Of a DNA stretch of 50,886 bases, positions 43,761 to 50,886 are shown in pieces. Where the stretch lies: NCBI GenBank assembly GCA_027624075.1, contig JAQBUH010000014.1, positions 1-50,886 of the forward strand. The letters are read 5' to 3'. A program made the position numbers and the translations under genes. Positions within the stretch are counted from its first letter, which is position 1. Each line of letters starts with the position of its first letter. This DNA is from Chloroflexota bacterium (lineage in GTDB: Bacteria > Chloroflexota > Dehalococcoidia > Lucifugimonadales > Lucifugimonadaceae). The notes under the pieces were generated by a model. That model worked only from the letters and a program-made list of their open reading frames with translations. It did no database searches and was not told the DNA's origin.

Positions 43761-45224
43761 CTAGTTAAGCGTCTTCAGGTATGCGATAAGCCCGTTGATC
43801 TCAGCATCTGACAAGTGCGCGAATGAAGACATTCCCGGTGGGAAGCCGTCCACGATGTAAACGTTGGGCTCTTTTATAGACTGCGCGATGTATTCGTCAA
43901 CACCGAGTCCCGACACCCTGGAGCCGGCCCGGTCCGCAACCCCGGCAAGTCCTGGCCCGACTAGCCGTTCGGAGTCGGTCCTGTGACATGCAGTGCAGTT
44001 CGCCGCAAATGTCGCCTGGCCGAGCTCAACCGGATCGCCACCTGAGTCGTCTCCGGAACCGTTGGCTGAATCATCAGGAGCCGCCTCGCCAGGGACGAGT
44101 GATAGCAGGTAGTCAGCAATATCGGATACCTGTGCGGACGTGAGGTTTGCGGTGCCATCACCGCCCTGGTAGACGGCCGCGTGAGCCTCCATGCGGGTCC
44201 CAGGCTTAATGCTCCCCGGATCGTCGATCCACTCGACCAGGGTTGCGCGGTCAAGGTCGCGGATGCCTGCGGCGAATGTAGTCCTGATGCCGAAGTTCGT
44301 GAGATTGGGAGCAGACACGATGCGAGCGCCTTCGATATTCGCCAGCCAGCCTGTCCAGCGGCCGTCCTGAGTCACAAGCTCCCGCTCGTAAGCCCCGGGC
44401 CTGTAGCTGTCCGTGCTGTGACACGAGCTGCAGTTGGCGGCGAATGCGGTCTGGCCACGTGCCTCAGCGCTCGCCGCGGCGGGCGGCTCGGGGGCTCTTC
44501 GCATCCCGGCGACCCACGCGTCGTATTCAGCCTCTGGCTGTGCGATCACCCTGAAACGCATCAGCGCGTGCGCTATGCCGCAGAACTCCGCGCACTGGCC
44601 GAAAAATTCGCCGGCCTCATCTGCGCGGAACCAGAGCTCGTTATTCCTGGTCGGAATCATATCGACCTTGCCGAACAGTTTTGGCACCCAGAACGAGTGT
44701 ATTACATCCTGCGACTGGAGCTTGACGATGACATTCTTGCCCACCGGGACGCGGAGCTCGTTTGCAGTCACGATCTCCTCTTCTGGATAGCGGAACTCAA
44801 ACCACCACTGGTGACCAACAGCCTCGACCGTCATGACCGGCTCACCAGAAGGTGGCTCAGCGAGGTCCCAGATGCTGCGGATCGTTGGGATAGCGATTGC
44901 AATAATGATAAGCGCCGGGATGAAGGTCCACGTCAGTTCGAGCTTCGTGTTGCCGTGGGTCTGCTTCGGCATCTCGTCATCGGAACGCCTGCGGTAGCGG
45001 AGCGTGATCCAGATGATCCCGCCTTCGACGATCACGAAGACGACGATGGCGATCCAGAAGATGAACTTGAACAGGTTCGCCTGGTCTTCGGCTACCGGCC
45101 CCGCGGTATCGAATGTGTCCTGCGGGTTTCCCGTTGCACAGGCTGAGATGAAGGCTGCGACGGCCGGAATAAGGACAAGCAGCGGCCGTCGGAGCGGAAA
45201 TCGTGGCAGGAGATTGGAATTCAT
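43761..45224 (-). CDS. ctaC: Cytochrome c oxidase subunit II with two fused cytochrome c domains
   Basis: A 487-residue subunit II. A lipoprotein-type signal ends at Cys29, then come two TM helices (52-75 and 99-116). The cupredoxin domain holds CuA ligands His176, Cys211, Glu213, Cys215, His219 and Met222, all intact. Two class I cytochrome c domains follow: CSSCH (265-269, probable axial Met345) and CTACH (410-414, probable axial Met465), separated by an acidic linker. Ordinary caa3 subunits have one such domain. The protein should receive electrons through two haems c and pass them to CuA and subunit I. First gene of the operon; ATG start without an SD. Confidence 0.95.
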   Translation of the reverse strand: MNSNLLPRFPLRRPLLVLIPAVAAFISACATGNPQDTFDTAGPVAEDQANLFKFIFWIAIVVFVIVEGGIIWITLRYRRRSDDEMPKQTHGNTKLELTWTFIPALIIIAIAIPTIRSIWDLAEPPSGEPVMTVEAVGHQWWFEFRYPEEEIVTANELRVPVGKNVIVKLQSQDVIHSFWVPKLFGKVDMIPTRNNELWFRADEAGEFFGQCAEFCGIAHALMRFRVIAQPEAEYDAWVAGMRRAPEPPAAASAEARGQTAFAANCSSCHSTDSYRPGAYERELVTQDGRWTGWLANIEGARIVSAPNLTNFGIRTTFAAGIRDLDRATLVEWIDDPGSIKPGTRMEAHAAVYQGGDGTANLTSAQVSDIADYLLSLVPGEAAPDDSANGSGDDSGGDPVELGQATFAANCTACHRTDSERLVGPGLAGVADRAGSRVSGLGVDEYIAQSIKEPNVYIVDGFPPGMSSFAHLSDAEINGLIAYLKTLN

Positions 45225-45273
45225 CTAGTCTGCGAACGGCCTGTTTAATATGGTCTGCTGGTAGTCTTCGGAG

Positions 45274-45291
45274 GCACAAACCGGTTTGTGC
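45274..45291. promoter_or_regulatory. 18-base perfect palindrome between oxidase operon and rdgB
   Basis: GCACAAACCGGTTTGTGC is perfectly self-complementary. It lies 50 bases upstream of the ctaC start and 133 bases upstream of rdgB, in the divergent region. A dimeric regulator site is likely. ACTTTTT follows on the plus strand, so a short terminator-like hairpin is an alternative, but no plus-strand gene precedes it. Confidence 0.5.
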
Positions 45292-45424
45292 ACTTTTTCT
45301 CAAGCGCCGGTGAGGATAGCACTGTGCGCGACAGGGACGCAACGGGTTCTGAGTACGCTGAGAGCGCCCTCTTCGTGCCGATGCGAAGGCGACAGGCAGC
45401 GGCTTACTGGAGCATGGAAACGAA

Positions 45425-46030
45425 ATGCGTAGACGTTTGGTGCTGGCGACGCGGAATCCCGGCAAGGTGCGAGAGTTTACGAGATTGCTAAGCGGCCTGG
45501 ATATTGAGCTCGTCGGGCTGGGTGAGACCGGAATTACCGATGAAATTGAGGAGACAGGCAGTACCTTCGAGGAGAACGCTCGCCTCAAGGCGGTGGGATA
45601 TGCGCGGTTGACGGGAGAGACGACGCTGGCGGACGACTCCGGCCTTGAGGTCGACGCTCTTAATGGCAGGCCGGGTGTTGAGTCGGCTCGCTACGGCGGC
45701 CCCGGCCTGAGTGACGAGGGGCGAGTGGCGAAACTGCTGGGTGAGCTTGAGGATGTGCGAGGTTGGAAGCGCACGGCAAGGTTCAAAGCGGTCCTCGCCC
45801 TTGCCGGCGAAAGCGTCCCCGGCGGCGTGGTCACGGAAGAGGGCGCTGTCGAGGGAGCGATTGCCCATGAGCCGATCGGCGCAGGTGGATTCGGGTATGA
45901 CCCGGTTTTCTGGCTGGCGGGACTCGCGAAAACGTCTGCGGAACTGAGCGGCGAGCAAAAGGATGCTATTAGCCACCGCGGCGCGGCGATGCGGAAGATG
46001 TTGCCTCATATAGAGAGGCTGCTCGGGTGA
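45425..46030 (+). CDS. rdgB: Non-canonical purine NTP pyrophosphatase (RdgB/HAM1)
   Basis: A 201-residue Ham1-family enzyme that hydrolyses dITP, ITP and XTP to the monophosphate, keeping deaminated purines out of DNA and RNA. Motifs are complete: VLATRNPGKVREF (6-18), TGSTFEENARLKA (about 45-57), ADDSGLEVDALNGRPGVESARYG (about 69-91), GFGYDPVFW (about 154-162) and the terminal SHRGAAMRKM. GGAA lies a few bases before the ATG. It is divergent from the oxidase operon. Confidence 0.96.
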   Translation: MRRRLVLATRNPGKVREFTRLLSGLDIELVGLGETGITDEIEETGSTFEENARLKAVGYARLTGETTLADDSGLEVDALNGRPGVESARYGGPGLSDEGRVAKLLGELEDVRGWKRTARFKAVLALAGESVPGGVVTEEGAVEGAIAHEPIGAGGFGYDPVFWLAGLAKTSAELSGEQKDAISHRGAAMRKMLPHIERLLG

Positions 46031-46192
46031 CGCGTCTTACAAAGAGGGTTGCCTGACGTTTGTCACCGACTGGCCGAGCCAGCGCAACGGACTCGCTGCG
46101 GTGGGCGGCATCACAGAGTTAAACTGGGAGCAGGCCGGGATTTTGTCCATAACCGCCGCTAATACCCGATACCGGCCTCGACAGCAATAAAC

Positions 46193-47284
46193 ATGTCACT
46201 CTGGACTCCAAGAGAACAGGTTTCAGCACCAGGCACACTCGCCGACAAGTTCGGCAGGCCGATGCGCGACCTGCGCATCTCTGTCACAGACCGCTGCAAC
46301 TTTCGCTGCACCTACTGCATGCCGGCCGAGATTTTCGGCGAGCGCTACGAGTTCCTGCCCAAGCCGGAGGTCCTGACCTTCGAGGAGATCGAGCGTCTTG
46401 CGCGCCTCTTCGCCGGGCTCGGCGTCAACAAGCTGCGCATCACAGGCGGCGAGCCACTGGTCAGGGCCCAGCTTCCGGCGCTGATCAAGATGCTGACAGG
46501 CGTCAAGGGCGTCGAAGACATTGCTCTCACTACCAACGGCTACTTGCTGGCGAAGATGGCGGCGGACCTGAAAGCTGCCGGCCTCAAGCGGGTGACCGTG
46601 AGCCTCGACAGCTTGGACGATGAGATTGCGAAGAAGATGAGCGGCCGGCCGTATGGCCCTGGATCTACGCTGGAGGGCATCGAAGAGGCGGAGCGGGTGG
46701 GCCTTGCGCCGATCAAGATCGACACCGTCGTCCAGCGGGGCGTCAACGACCACACACTGGTCGAGACGGCCCGTCATTTCAAAGGCACAGGCCACATAGT
46801 CCGCTTCATCGAGTACATGGACGTTGGCAACCGGAACGGCTGGAAGCTGGACCAGGTTGTGACTGCGAAAGAGATCATCGAGCTAATAAGCCGGGAGTTT
46901 CCGCTAGAGCCTGTCGATCCGAACTACAGGGGTGAGGTGGCGACCCGGTACAGGTACGCGGACGGCACTGGCGAGATCGGCGTGATCGCGTCCGTTTCGA
47001 TGCCGTTCTGCGGCGACTGCACGCGTGCGCGCCTGACCACGGACGGGAGACTGGTGACGTGCCTCTTCGCCTCCGGCGGCACGGACTTGAAGAGCCTGCT
47101 GCGCGGCGGGGCCAGCGATGAGGAGATCGCGGCGGCGGTGAGCAGGGTCTGGTCCAACAGGACAGACCGCTACTCAGAGCTTCGAGAGTCGAACACGGAC
47201 TGGAGCGGCCCAAACGCAGAGCCGGACGCAGAAGCAGGCCCGAAGAGGCGCAAGAAGATCGAGATGTACCAGATTGGCGGATAG
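46193..47284 (+). CDS. moaA: GTP 3',8-cyclase MoaA (molybdenum cofactor synthesis)
   Basis: A 363-residue radical SAM enzyme that starts molybdopterin synthesis from GTP. The SAM cluster motif CNFRCTYC (Cys35, Cys39, Cys42), the ITGGEPLVR motif (about 83-91), and the C-terminal [4Fe-4S] cysteines in FCGDCTRARLTTDGRLVTC are intact. The chain ends in the conserved Gly-Gly (MYQIGG). No SD is seen at the ATG. It begins an operon with rnhA and moaC; I found no Moco riboswitch pattern in the 162 bases upstream. Confidence 0.96.
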   Translation: MSLWTPREQVSAPGTLADKFGRPMRDLRISVTDRCNFRCTYCMPAEIFGERYEFLPKPEVLTFEEIERLARLFAGLGVNKLRITGGEPLVRAQLPALIKMLTGVKGVEDIALTTNGYLLAKMAADLKAAGLKRVTVSLDSLDDEIAKKMSGRPYGPGSTLEGIEEAERVGLAPIKIDTVVQRGVNDHTLVETARHFKGTGHIVRFIEYMDVGNRNGWKLDQVVTAKEIIELISREFPLEPVDPNYRGEVATRYRYADGTGEIGVIASVSMPFCGDCTRARLTTDGRLVTCLFASGGTDLKSLLRGGASDEEIAAAVSRVWSNRTDRYSELRESNTDWSGPNAEPDAEAGPKRRKKIEMYQIGG

Positions 47285-47305
47285 CTTGACGAATCGGGAC
47301 TCGGC

Positions 47306-47812
47306 TTGAGTTCAGACGGAACGGTCTACGCGTATACAGACGGCTCGGCTATCGGTAACCCGGGGCCGGGAGGCTACGGCGCTCTTCTTGTCTGGAACGG
47401 CGAGGAAAAGGAGCTTTCGGCCGGCTTCCGGATGACAACAAACAACCGCATGGAGCTGCTCGGCGCCATCGTCGCGCTTGAAGCGCTCAAGCGGCCGAGC
47501 AGCGTCCTGCTCAGCACAGACTCACAGTACGTTGTGAACGGAATCGAAAAGGGCTGGGCGAAGAAGTGGCGTGCCAACGGCTGGCGGCGCAATAAGAAGG
47601 AAATGGCGCTCAACCCGGACCTCTGGGAGAGGTTGCTCAAGGCTGTCGAGCGGCATGGCGTGACGTTCGAGTGGGTGCGCGGGCACTCGGGCCATCCCGA
47701 GAACGAGCGGTGCGACGTGCTGGCGAATACGGCGGCCAGGAAGAGTGCTGTGCTGGTTGACCATGAGTTCGAGAAGGCGCAGGCCACGGTTGACCAGGAG
47801 AGCAAGGCATGA
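47306..47812 (+). CDS. rnhA: Ribonuclease HI
   Basis: A 168-residue RNase H that cuts the RNA strand of RNA-DNA hybrids. Active-site residues Asp12 ([16 protein letters not shown]), Glu50 ([12 protein letters not shown]), Asp72 ([11 protein letters not shown]) and the last Asp in [10 protein letters not shown] are present; the substrate-binding basic protrusion [15 protein letters not shown] is the full bacterial form. The start is TTG at 47306. It lies 21 bases after moaA, and its stop overlaps the moaC start (ATGA), so it is embedded in the moa operon. An additional ~20-residue acidic tail follows the usual end. Confidence 0.95.
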   Translation: MSSDGTVYAYTDGSAIGNPGPGGYGALLVWNGEEKELSAGFRMTTNNRMELLGAIVALEALKRPSSVLLSTDSQYVVNGIEKGWAKKWRANGWRRNKKEMALNPDLWERLLKAVERHGVTFEWVRGHSGHPENERCDVLANTAARKSAVLVDHEFEKAQATVDQESKA

Positions 47813-48294
47813 GTGACGCTGGAAGGCTCTCACATATAGACGAGTCCGGCGCTGCCCGCATGGTGGATGTTGGAGCGAAGGACGTGACGGAGCGAGTGGC
47901 GGTCGCGAAAGGGCAGGTGCTGATGAGGCGGGAGACGCTCCAGCTCATCCGCGAAGGCGGCTTCGAGAAGGGCGATGTGCTTGGCGTGGCGCGGATCGCC
48001 GGTGTGATGGCTGCCAAACGCACGGCGGACCTGATCCCGCTGTGTCATCCGGTCCCGCTGACGCAGGTGACGGTTGAGCTTGACGAGCTTGCCTCTGGCG
48101 AGGGCATCGAGATCACTGCGACAGCGCTGGCTGCCTGGAAGACTGGTGTCGAGATGGAGGCGTTGACGGCAGCGGCTGTCGCCGCGCTTACGGTGTACGA
48201 CATGTGCAAGGCGGTGGACCGCGGGATGCGGATCGATGCGGTGCGCGTGGTGAGGAAGAGCGGTGGGAAGAGCGGCGACTTCACGGCTGAGTAG
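47809..48294 (+). CDS. moaC: Cyclic pyranopterin monophosphate synthase MoaC
   Basis: A 161-residue protein of normal family length, which converts the MoaA product to cyclic pyranopterin monophosphate. Typical sequence is [25 protein letters not shown] at the N-terminus, [24 protein letters not shown] in the middle with the active-site Lys/His, and [23 protein letters not shown] near the end with the catalytic Lys. It is translationally coupled to rnhA by a 4-base overlap. moaB, moaD and moaE are not in the window. Confidence 0.96.
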   Translation: MSDAGRLSHIDESGAARMVDVGAKDVTERVAVAKGQVLMRRETLQLIREGGFEKGDVLGVARIAGVMAAKRTADLIPLCHPVPLTQVTVELDELASGEGIEITATALAAWKTGVEMEALTAAAVAALTVYDMCKAVDRGMRIDAVRVVRKSGGKSGDFTAE

Positions 48295-48477
48295 CTGTCT
48301 TGCGTGCGCCGGGACTCGGCGGATGCAAGGCTCCAACTGGTCAGTGGCCTCAAGAAAGTTGAGTCGCAGCCGGTCTCACAGACGTCCGATGGGTAATTGT
48401 TCACGTTGACCGGGCCAAGGCCCCGTGGCTACCATTAAGTCTGGTGAGTCCGGCGTTTGTGTTGGCATCATTCCGGT

Positions 48478-48529
48478 CCACCCTCTCGCACCCAGGTGAC
48501 GCCGCCGGAGGGCGCCAGCCAGAGGGTGG
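48478..48529. repeat. Hairpin of the GAGGGTGG repeat family
   Basis: CCACCCTCT (48478-48486) pairs with AGAGGGTGG (48521-48529) around a GC-rich loop. GGGAGGCAGAGAGGGAGGGAG follows. It shares the AGAGGGTGG core with the composite repeats and lies in the gene-free 295 bases between moaC and the first tRNA. Confidence 0.55.
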
Positions 48530-48589
48530 GAGGCAGAGAGGGAGGGAGAATGATGTTAGCCAGGCGCGGTGGCCACTTGCGGCCCACGT

Positions 48590-48666
48590 GGCGATGTAGC
48601 TCAGTTGGTTAGAGCGGGCGCTTCATAAGCGCCAGGTCGGAGGTTCAAGTCCTCTCATCGCCACCA
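48590..48666 (+). tRNA. tRNA-Met (CAU), elongator-type
   Basis: The acceptor stem GGCGATG/CATCGCC closes the cloverleaf; the D arm is TAGCTCAGTTGGTTAGAG; the anticodon stem GGCGC/GCGCC holds loop TTCATAA with anticodon CAT at 48624-48626. The CCA end is encoded. The paired G1-C72 argues against the initiator. A CAU tRNA-Ile with lysidine cannot be excluded from sequence alone, but the body resembles elongator tRNA-Met. Confidence 0.93.
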
Positions 48667-48808
48667 AACTTCTTCTTCGCCGGGCTCTGTCAGTCCGCGT
48701 CAGAGTTTCGGGTTCTTGCCGAAGAGCGCCGTAGGACCGGATTGGCTCGGTTGACACCTTTGTCCCTGCCCGAGCAGAGAACTACAGAATAGGTCGTCCG
48801 GGATTTGT

Positions 48809-48935
48809 CATCCCGCGCCTGTCGGTCGAAGGGTGCGCGACTGGGAGGGCTGTCATGCTGAGCTCGACTCAGCATCTCTCAGGAAAACGGTCAGCCGAGA
48901 GGTTCTGAGTCAAGCTCAGAATGACAAAAACAGCC
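48809..48935. repeat. Composite REP-like repeat, copy C
   Basis: The order is CATCCCGCGCCTGTCGG..., GGGTGCGCGACTGGGAGGG, TCATGCTGAGCTCGACTCAG, ATCTCTCAGG, an AACGGTCAGCC spacer, then the inverted arm TTCTGAGTCAAGCTCAGAAT followed by GACAAAAACAGCC. It is repeated almost exactly as copy D 162 bases further on. Confidence 0.8.
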
Positions 48936-48970
48936 GTTCGGCCACCGTTAGGTGGAATATCCTGAGTCGC

Positions 48971-49130
48971 CATCCCGCGCCTGTCGAAGGGTGCGCGGCT
49001 GGGAGGGCCGTCATGCTGAATTCGACTCAGCATCTCTCAGGAAACCGGTCAGCCGGGAGATTCTGAGTCAAGCTCAGAATGACAAAAACAGCCCACCCTC
49101 TATCACTCACTCTCCTCTCTCCTGGCGGCG
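48971..49130. repeat. Composite REP-like repeat, copy D
   Basis: A near-copy of copy C (48971-49093; few substitutions and a 4-base deletion), extended by CCCACCCTCTATCACTCACT and CTCCTCTCTCC. Read inverted, this tail plus the CTGAGTCAAGCTCAGAATGAC arm reproduces copy A at 18311. Confidence 0.8.
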
Positions 49131-49244
49131 AGGGATGATCTCAACAGAGCCGGCAGGATTCTGGATGACCAGTTCTGACTACTCAATCCAACAGGCACGC
49201 CGTCTTGCGCCAGAGGCGCCATCTACGGGTACAATTGCAGGCCC

Positions 49245-49321
49245 GGGCGGTTAGCTCAGCTGGTTAGAGCGCTTGCTTCACACGCAAGAGGTCGAGGGTT
49301 CGAATCCCCCATCGCCCACCA
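49245..49321 (+). tRNA. tRNA-Val (CAC)
   Basis: Acceptor GGGCGGT pairs with ATCGCCC (one G-U); D arm TTAGCTCAGCTGGTTAGAGC; anticodon stem CTTGC/GCAAG with loop TTCACAC, so anticodon CAC at 49279-49281; T arm GAGGGTTCGAATCCCCC. CCA is encoded. Confidence 0.95.
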
Positions 49322-49373
49322 GATCAATCTGTCCAGCCGCGGCAGGCGCTGGCTTTGCGTCTGGGCTGGCCAT

Positions 49374-49459
49374 GCCGAGGTGGCGAAATGGTAGACGCGC
49401 TACGTTCAGGTCGTAGTGTCCTCACGGACGTGAGAGTTCGAATCTCTCCCTCGGCACCA
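49374..49459 (+). tRNA. tRNA-Leu (CAG)
   Basis: A class II tRNA with a long variable arm (TGTCCTCACGGACGTGAG). Acceptor GCCGAGG/CCTCGGC; D arm GGCGAAATGGTAGACGC; anticodon stem CTACG/CGTAG with loop TTCAGGT, anticodon CAG at 49407-49409. CCA is encoded. Confidence 0.95.
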
Positions 49460-49475
49460 CATCCTACATATACCG

Positions 49476-49552
49476 GCGCTTGTAGCTCAGCTGGATAGAG
49501 CGCAGCCCTGCGAAGGCTGAGGTCGTGGGTTCGAATCCCGCCAAGCGCACCA
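49476..49552 (+). tRNA. tRNA-Arg (GCG anticodon)
   Basis: Acceptor GCGCTTG/CAAGCGC; D arm TAGCTCAGCTGGATAGAGC; anticodon stem CAGCC/GGCTG with loop CTGCGAA, so anticodon GCG at 49510-49512; T arm GTGGGTTCGAATCCCGC; CCA encoded. Position 34 is G, whereas most bacteria encode A34 (converted to inosine) for the CGN tRNA. Confidence 0.9.
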
Positions 49553-50035
49553 TATTAAAGCGATGGACAGGTAGGCCTGCCTGTCTTCACATTTCCAGAC
49601 CCATTCTAAGAATTGGCGTTCGCGCCAAATCCATTCGACTCACTATTATTTCGACTAACCGGATGGGCTGCGACAGGCTGTCCGCAAACTGACCACCTGG
49701 CTGCTTGCAGATGCGTCACGCAGGCGTGACGGCGCTATGAGGCGGTGCGGGAAATGGCGTTCGCGGCCGGTATATCTGAATTCGGCGCAATCGTCCTGTA
49801 AAATCCGAATGCACACGGGTGGACCGCAGGGCTGGCCTGCCCACGGCAGCAGTTGGCTGCCGATAGGCACTCAACTGCTATCCATCTGAGACTGATCGAC
49901 GGAATCCAGCTTTTGCCGGAGCACGTACCTGCCAGCGTGCCATTTGAGCAAGGTGAGCCAGTCGAGCCAGTTGACTTTGACGACAGGCAGAACAGCTCGC
50001 CGTGGCCGCAACAGGCGGTGGCCACAGTTCGCCGG
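49553..50035. other. Gene-poor spacer between tRNA-Arg and tRNA-Val
   Basis: 483 bases without a supported gene. It contains a terminator-like hairpin at 49566-49585 and the palindrome CGTCACGC-AG-GCGTGACG at 49714-49731. Open frames here lack domains, and one merely reads through the downstream tRNA. Confidence 0.5.
49566..49585 (+). terminator. Hairpin after tRNA-Arg, possible terminator
   Basis: GACAGGTAGG and CCTGCCTGTC are inverted with one G-U pair. The following TTCACATTT is only moderately T-rich, so this is a weak intrinsic terminator or RNA-processing signal for the tRNA transcript. Confidence 0.4.
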
Positions 50036-50112
50036 GGGCGATTAGCTCAGTTGGTTAGAGCACCTGCCTTACAAGCAGGGGGTCGGAGGTTCGAGTCCTC
50101 CATCGCCCACCA
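50036..50112 (+). tRNA. tRNA-Val (UAC)
   Basis: Acceptor GGGCGAT/ATCGCCC; D arm TAGCTCAGTTGGTTAGAGC; anticodon stem CCTGC/GCAGG with loop CTTACAA, anticodon TAC at 50070-50072; T arm GGAGGTTCGAGTCCTCC; CCA encoded. It differs from the other tRNA-Val mainly in the anticodon arm. Confidence 0.95.
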
Positions 50113-50136
50113 ATCTTAATTCGTATTGAGTGATGT

Positions 50137-50159
50137 CCTCGCCATCGAGCGGGGATTTT
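50137..50159 (+). terminator. Possible intrinsic terminator after tRNA-Val
   Basis: CCTCGC and GCGGGG form a six-base stem (one G-U) around CATCGA, followed by ATTTT, 25 bases after the tRNA end. Confidence 0.45.
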
Positions 50160-50276
50160 CGCGTTTGACACCTAAATTGACACCAACCCAGTCCGGAATC
50201 GACCTCAGACGGCACTCATTCATCAATCGAACGCTACGGAACTGGTCATGGGGCTATGGCTAGCGGCCCCGTCCAA

Positions 50277-50501
50277 TCAACCTATCCCGTAGTAGTCCAG
50301 TACCTGCACGCAGCCTAGTGCCTCCGCCGCTTCTCGTATCTGAGAGAACGCCAACCGCCAGTCCCCATCTTCAGGGTCATCCTCAACGATGTCGAACTCT
50401 AAGGCCGCGTGTATAAGCGCCGCACGGGCTTCCTCGACCGCCGAAGCTGTGATGGCCTCGGCACGTAGTTCAGGATGTGGCTGAAGTGGGTCTGATGGCA
50501 T
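50277..50501 (-). CDS. Small hypothetical acidic protein
   Basis: A 74-residue acidic, largely helical protein (AITASAVEEARAALIHAALEF, then IVEDDPEDGDWRLAFSQIREAAEALG). The composition is protein-like, and codon use is less GC-biased than in core genes. There is no recognised domain and no clear SD. It is the only plausible gene after the last tRNA and may belong to an accessory element continuing past the right edge. Confidence 0.45.
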   Translation of the reverse strand: MPSDPLQPHPELRAEAITASAVEEARAALIHAALEFDIVEDDPEDGDWRLAFSQIREAAEALGCVQVLDYYGIG

Positions 50502-50886
50502 ACATGAATGGTTTCAGATTGCACAGGCCAGTGGCAACCCATATGTTTCCTCATCCTTGCGCCTGCTCACGCTCTCCGCACGCGTCAGGACCTTACGCAG
50601 TGGTGCCAGGACAACGTGAGCAGACCGAAGCCTCGCATCCCTCCTCCAACGAGGAGACGCATGGGCGAAGGAACACCAGGCTCTCAGCCTGCTGTCCTGT
50701 TGTACTTGTCTGGTGTGAGACTGCCGTTGAGAGAGCGCAGGTAACCATGAGACTGCGGAAGAGGTCAGCGGAGCGGAAGGGGAGGGAGGGTAAGTGGGTT
50801 GAGGTTGGCGACGGGAGGATATATTAGTCCCCTCCGTGGATTTTGCTCAATCCTCCGGACCTGCTGCGCTATCATGCCGCCAGTTC
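50502..50886. other. Right-edge region without a recognisable gene
   Basis: 385 bases. Open frames on both strands are short and show no domain. No frame running in from the right edge stays open for more than about 40 codons. I see nothing else in it. Confidence 0.5.

Larger units (their letters stand above)
48667..49244. other. Gene-free region filled with dispersed repeats
   Basis: No credible gene lies between the first and second tRNA genes. About half is two direct copies of a ~125-base repeat (48809-48935 and 48971-49093), with the pyrimidine-rich repeat tail to about 49130. Confidence 0.6.

Noticed and set aside
46031-46192. Possible Moco riboswitch before moaA
   Set aside because: I could not recognise the conserved core of that riboswitch; the region has only weak GC-rich pairing.
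48809-49130. Repeats near the tRNA cluster considered as a CRISPR array
   Set aside because: There are only two ~125-base units with internal palindromes, no regular short repeat-spacer pattern and no cas genes.
49853-50119. Plus-strand frame ending in LVRAPALQAGGRRFESS
   Set aside because: This is the familiar conceptual translation of a tRNA gene, here tRNA-Val, and not a protein.

Overview
The window looks like a chromosomal segment of a high-GC bacterium, most likely a Chloroflexota member (Dehalococcoidia or SAR202-like). This placement is an inference. It rests on Thr/Pro-rich linkers behind lipoprotein signals, very large FtsX-type permeases, a CaiB-type CoA-transferase, an enolase-superfamily enzyme, a PIG-L deacetylase and an HpcH/HpaI aldolase beside housekeeping genes. 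Frequent GTG and TTG starts and several start sites without a Shine-Dalgarno (SD) sequence fit the same picture. No rRNA or ribosomal-protein marker is present to fix the lineage.

Layout. 1-8 kb: a lipoprotein cut by the left edge, an aldolase, a MazG-like pyrophosphohydrolase, a two-gene regulator module (excisionase-type HTH plus degenerate receiver, then a coiled-coil OmpR-type winged helix), a PIG-L deacetylase, a small lipoprotein, an alpha/beta hydrolase and purE-purK. 8-16.6 kb: a four-gene minus-strand ABC exporter or lipoprotein-release-like operon of two ~1100-residue FtsX permeases and two ATPases, one carrying a C-terminal AbrB-like domain. 16.9-28.5 kb: an HtrA-like lipoprotein protease, an SDR lacking its catalytic Lys, a hydrolase, a CoA-transferase, a methyltransferase, a universal stress protein, stand-alone trpB, dCMP deaminase, a DUF488 protein and an enolase-superfamily enzyme. 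28.5-31.2 kb: a lower-GC accessory patch with an IS1595-type transposase remnant and small unknown genes. 31.2-39 kb: gamma-glutamyltransferase, TetR regulator, aldo/keto reductase, a beta-helix-like lipoprotein and glpK. 39.3-45.2 kb: a minus-strand cytochrome c oxidase operon (ctaC-ctaD-ctaE-ctaF-ctaG) ending in a frameshifted acylphosphatase; subunit II carries two cytochrome c domains. 45.4-48.3 kb: rdgB, then moaA-rnhA-moaC. 48.6-50.1 kb: five tRNA genes (Met, Val-CAC, Leu-CAG, Arg-GCG, Val-UAC) interleaved with dispersed palindromic repeats, followed by a gene-poor flank.

How it works together. The oxidase operon builds a caa3-like terminal oxidase for aerobic respiration, with CtaG as its copper-related assembly factor. 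moaA and moaC supply the first molybdopterin steps. purE/purK, dCMP deaminase and RdgB serve nucleotide synthesis and clean-up. The scattered aldolase, SDR, CoA-transferase, enolase-superfamily and aldo/keto reductase genes suggest breakdown of varied organic acids or sugars, but no substrate can be read from sequence alone.

No complete new system is proven. The best second-look items are the AbrB-fused ABC ATPase, the HTH/pseudo-receiver plus winged-helix pair, the di-heme oxidase subunit II, the broken acylphosphatase coupled to ctaG, the SDR with a YxxxN active site, and the composite REP-like repeat family.
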